A program made the position numbers and the translations under genes. From assembly GCA_018398765.1 (NCBI GenBank), contig JAHBMJ010005746.1, forward strand, positions 102,501-149,598: DNA of 47,098 nucleotides. The letters run 5' to 3'. Positions 44,023 to 47,098 of this stretch are shown here, in pieces. Positions within the stretch are counted from its first letter, which is position 1; each line of letters opens with the position of its first letter. The notes under the pieces were generated by a model that was given only the letters and a program-made list of their open reading frames with translations, was not told where the DNA came from and did no database searches. This DNA is from Chromera velia. Its lineage: Eukaryota > Sar > Chromeraceae.

Positions 44023-45526
44023 ATTCTCTCTCCGAAATGCTGGTGGTCTATGGGGGGCAGAATCTTTCGTGCGCTACAACGGAGTGCATCGCTTTCTCCT
44101 AGATCTTGTCTCCGCGTGTCTGTCTCCGTGCCCACCTTTGCTCCCTTCTTTCTGTGTAAGTTCAACACCTAACTTTTGATGCACTTTTTATAGGGAAGAG
44201 GCAAAGGCAAAGGGGTCTGGACTTTGAACTGTCGTTTCACTTTTTCTGCTGAAGGAGTCATAAACTCTATAGCTTTTACTCAGTTGTCCGTCTTTTCTTT
44301 CTTCTTTCTTTCCTTCTTCCTTCCTTCCTTTCCCCCCTTGACAAAATGTCAAGAGAAGGAAAAGAAACAAAAAGAAACAAAAGATCGTCCATCTGAGGAA
44401 AAGATACGTGACGTGTCTCTCTGCGTGCCCTTGATCCAATTCATCGGTATCATTTGCATGCACATGTGTGTGTTTATATGTTGGTCTATTCCGAATTTCA
44501 AAATAAAGGATCGACGGCTCCTGGCGAGAAAGAGACCCGCAGCGGGGCCCGCAGGAAATCCTGTTAATTGGGAGGCTTGCGGCTTGTCTTTCTTGTCCCG
44601 TGATTGAATCATATTCTTGTACGTGTCTCAATGAATAAATGCGTGCGTACACGTATAAGTGCATACTACAGTGAGTGAGTCACTCAGTTGGCAATGCTTC
44701 CATCGTTCTTAACAGAAAATCTTTTGGAAGTTGAACGAGAGCTGTTGGAGAAGTACTAGCAGCTCGATCTGTAGAAGATGCAGTGATTATATGGTAATTA
44801 TATCTTTCTGTTGGATATTCAATATTATAATATTTTTGAAGGCTTATTTTAAGAATCATTAATTTATCGTGAACTAGAAAAAGTCTGACCTATATTCGTT
44901 ATACATACAGTTGCTAGTACAGTTGTTAGAAACACAAAGTCTGGAAAAGACTATATATTTTTTTTTTATCATTCTTGGTCCGATCGAATCTTGGTGTTAG
45001 TGCGGATGCAGAGGTGCTCCTTGGGACACCTTGGTCTCATCCCTGACGGCCTAACGCCTTGTGTGCGCATTTGTGCATCCATACCGATTGAGTGAACCTT
45101 CGTGCGAGCAAGTCGCGCGCGCATGGCAATTATACATGCAGTGTCTTGCCGATACAGAATGAGATGCATATATGTATACATTGTTTGAATATATGAATTA
45201 ATGAGAATCCATTTATTCATGCAATGAGGAGAGTCGTCAAGGCTTGACAGTCTTGGTTACCTTATCCCGTCTCGATTGAATAGCCAATTAGGAGACACGC
45301 AGTGTGAGAAAGCGAATAGTCGGATCTCTAGACAACATTTCGTATTAAGTTGATAGATTAACTTTCATACTGACGATTGTAAGCAGACAGGTCAGCACAA
45401 ACTGATGCATACTTTACTATGCCTTTTGTTGTGTGACTTTGCAAGCATTTATACTTCCTTTAAAGGCTTATACTTCCCTTAAAGCTGCCTAGAGCCACTG
45501 TTACTAGCACCAGACTACTCTGCCTA
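44023..45526. other. Intergenic region
   Basis: This is the 3' region of the L-domain gene followed by AT-rich sequence. I find no supported gene, RNA gene or repeat longer than short pyrimidine runs. Confidence 0.45.
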
Positions 45527-46438
45527 CAGAATGGACAATCTGAATCAGAACCAAATCCCTATCAATGGTGCTCCTAGGCGGGCTCTGCAGGTGCTTCTGG
45601 TTCGAACAGTGGGCCTCCTAGTCTTCTTTCCACGCCTATACAAGTGGGCAAGGTGCCTCCACCGGCTCTTCTCGCTAAAGTACAACAGCAGCAGCGCTGG
45701 CAGACCTAGCGGCAGACACCTCTTCGTCTCCCTTCCCTTTCCGGGTCCTCATCTCCTCCACAACAAGTTGTTGGTCAGGCGGCTCCCAAGGCCCCTGACT
45801 TCAACTGGGTGAATAAAATTAAGAACCTGTCTCTAGAACATCTCAAAATCTGGAAAATGACGTTCGAGAAGAAGGCTTCCCTCCAATTGAAGCCCCAGTA
45901 CGTGTCTGACCATGCCGAAACCTACGAGAGTGCGCTTTTGCACGCCGCTGGAAATTTTGATGAAGTTCAAAAGACCATCCACAACCGGTCTGCTGAAGGA
46001 CACACGTGTGAAGATCTTCTCCTCAAGGTTCTGGGAGACTTTATGAAGGACATGTCTGTCGTGAAGACAAAAGCAGACCGCTCTTTTGCAGAGTTCCTGA
46101 CCCGAGTGAAGGGGGAGAGCCTGAAGCACTACTTCAAGCGATACGACGACTCGGAGGTCCTTCGTATTGCCAAGGGCAAGGGCTTCATCCCCACTGACAA
46201 GGAGAAGAAGAAAGTCGGTATGAAGAACGTCTACATGAGTGAGTGGACCGATTGTGCTGAAAAGGCTTCTTTGCATACGGGAAAACCGATCAACGACCTC
46301 CTCTTCTCTAAAATCCGACCCTTCCTTGACAGGAAGGCAGACGCTATCAAGTACAAGATCGTAGTAACAGATGCGTCCTCTCAGAAGAAGCCCTCCACTG
46401 ACAAGTTTGCGGCTTCTGCTGAGAAGGCAGATTGTTGA
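45527..46438 (+). pseudogene. Gag-like or unknown intronless ORF with two in-frame TAG codons
   Basis: The clean part runs from about 45710 to TGA 46436. It begins with a Pro/Gln/Ser-rich stretch, then PDFNWVNKIKNLSLEHLKIW, AETYESALLHAAGNFDEVQK, EDLLLKVLGDFMKDM and KIRPFLDRKADAIKYK. Upstream the same frame is sensible back to about 45527 apart from TAG at 45575 and 45707, the latter in QQQQRWQT-stop-RQTPLR. The nearest ATG (45531) is in another frame. A helical, Lys-rich protein after a disordered Gln/Pro-rich N-terminus resembles a retrotransposon Gag, but there is no zinc knuckle and I cannot name a family. Confidence 0.4.
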
Positions 46439-47098
46439 AGAGAAACAAATTTTTTATTTGGACACGGGCATTACTGAAGAAGAAGCTGGGAAGGGGAAAG
46501 AAGACTACTACGCCCATCTACATTTTCAATGAAAGAACTGAAGTGTTTCGAAGGTTCTACCCTATATCCCCTCTATCTTTTTTCTCTTTCTTTTGATTAT
46601 CCAACCTGTTGTGAAGCCGTGATTGATCAGCTGTATCAGGGTGATCGAAGTCACGCCTATTTTCGTCGCTGGTAGCCGTAGGACGGAACAAATTGACAAA
46701 CTAGGTTAGATCCGCCTCTCATATATGGGGACGCGACATGCATAAAAAAACCCTCAATCATCTACAGATAGATAGAGTTGACCACGCAAACACACGGAGA
46801 ATGAAAGGTATTAATTTTTGTTTGCCATGAAAGGCATAAACTACCGGTTGTCCAGTAATTCTTTCAAATACTAGATTTATCATAGCTTAAGAAATAGGCC
46901 ACACCAGAAGCTGATTTTTTTTGTAGTAAATCTCCCACTATATGGCATTGAATGAAAGAAAAAAAAGCTTCATACAACTAGGGTGGCTTAAGCAACATTT
47001 TTGAACCTGTTGTGAAAAATTCACATTTTTCATTTGGAGACCTCATTTTTTCTAGATTTTTTTTTTCGCTTCCTAGAAGGTTTGATGACCATCTAAGC
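46439..47098. other. AT-rich tail of the window
   Basis: No gene is seen. The sequence is AT-rich with short poly-A and poly-T runs. If 45527-46438 is Gag, this could be the start of its downstream region, but no pol-like frame follows before the window ends. Confidence 0.4.

Overview
The window looks like nuclear DNA of a unicellular eukaryote, probably a microalga or other protist. The genes have GT-AG introns whose phases can be checked, the introns are full of microsatellites, there is a large LTR retrotransposon, and one locus carries the C-x2-C-G-G / C-E-H-G-R cysteine repeat (EsV-1-7-like) typical of algal proteins. A chromerid-type alga is my guess; nothing here proves the species. 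Almost every gene lies on the + strand.

Layout. 1287-3189: a three-exon NADH:flavin oxidoreductase (old yellow enzyme family). About 4501-6046: a spliced, divergent transcription elongation factor 1 (ELOF1/Elf1) gene. 6651-8505: a tandemly duplicated block of about 0.8 kb. 8464-10675: a four-exon gene of unknown function. 10942-26422: a 15.5 kb LTR retrotransposon with two roughly 0.75 kb LTRs and a copia-type order (Gag, CCHC knuckles, possible protease, integrase, then reverse transcriptase and RNase H), with long extra coding regions and an AT-rich block between integrase and RT. 26892-28278: a TIR DNA transposon with inverted repeats of about 200 bp and a TA target duplication. 28519-40279: a multi-exon locus coding for a SET-domain protein with EsV-1-7-like cysteine modules, internal duplication and minisatellites; it holds an 80-N assembly gap. 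42007-42241: a 235-bp MITE with hairpins and a 7-bp target duplication. 42851-44022: a secreted L-domain-repeat protein. 45527-46438: a Gag-like or unknown ORF.

The most striking signal is shared by the retrotransposon, the SET/cysteine locus and the last ORF. Long frames stay in register for kilobases but are dotted with TAG, TAA and a few TGA codons, with very few frameshifts. Where internal repeats or paralogous segments allow a direct comparison, the stop sits exactly where sister copies have glutamine (CAG/CAA). Both LTRs differ almost only by transitions, and the integrase D-x35-E glutamate is a lysine one G-to-A change away. The simplest reading is C-to-T/G-to-A decay (RIP-like mutation or deamination of methylcytosine). 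UAR read as Gln, or U-to-C RNA editing, are alternatives that can be tested. The ordinary host genes (oxidoreductase, L-domain protein, and the readable exons of the ELOF1 gene and of the gene at 8464-10675) show no such internal stops, which favours decay.
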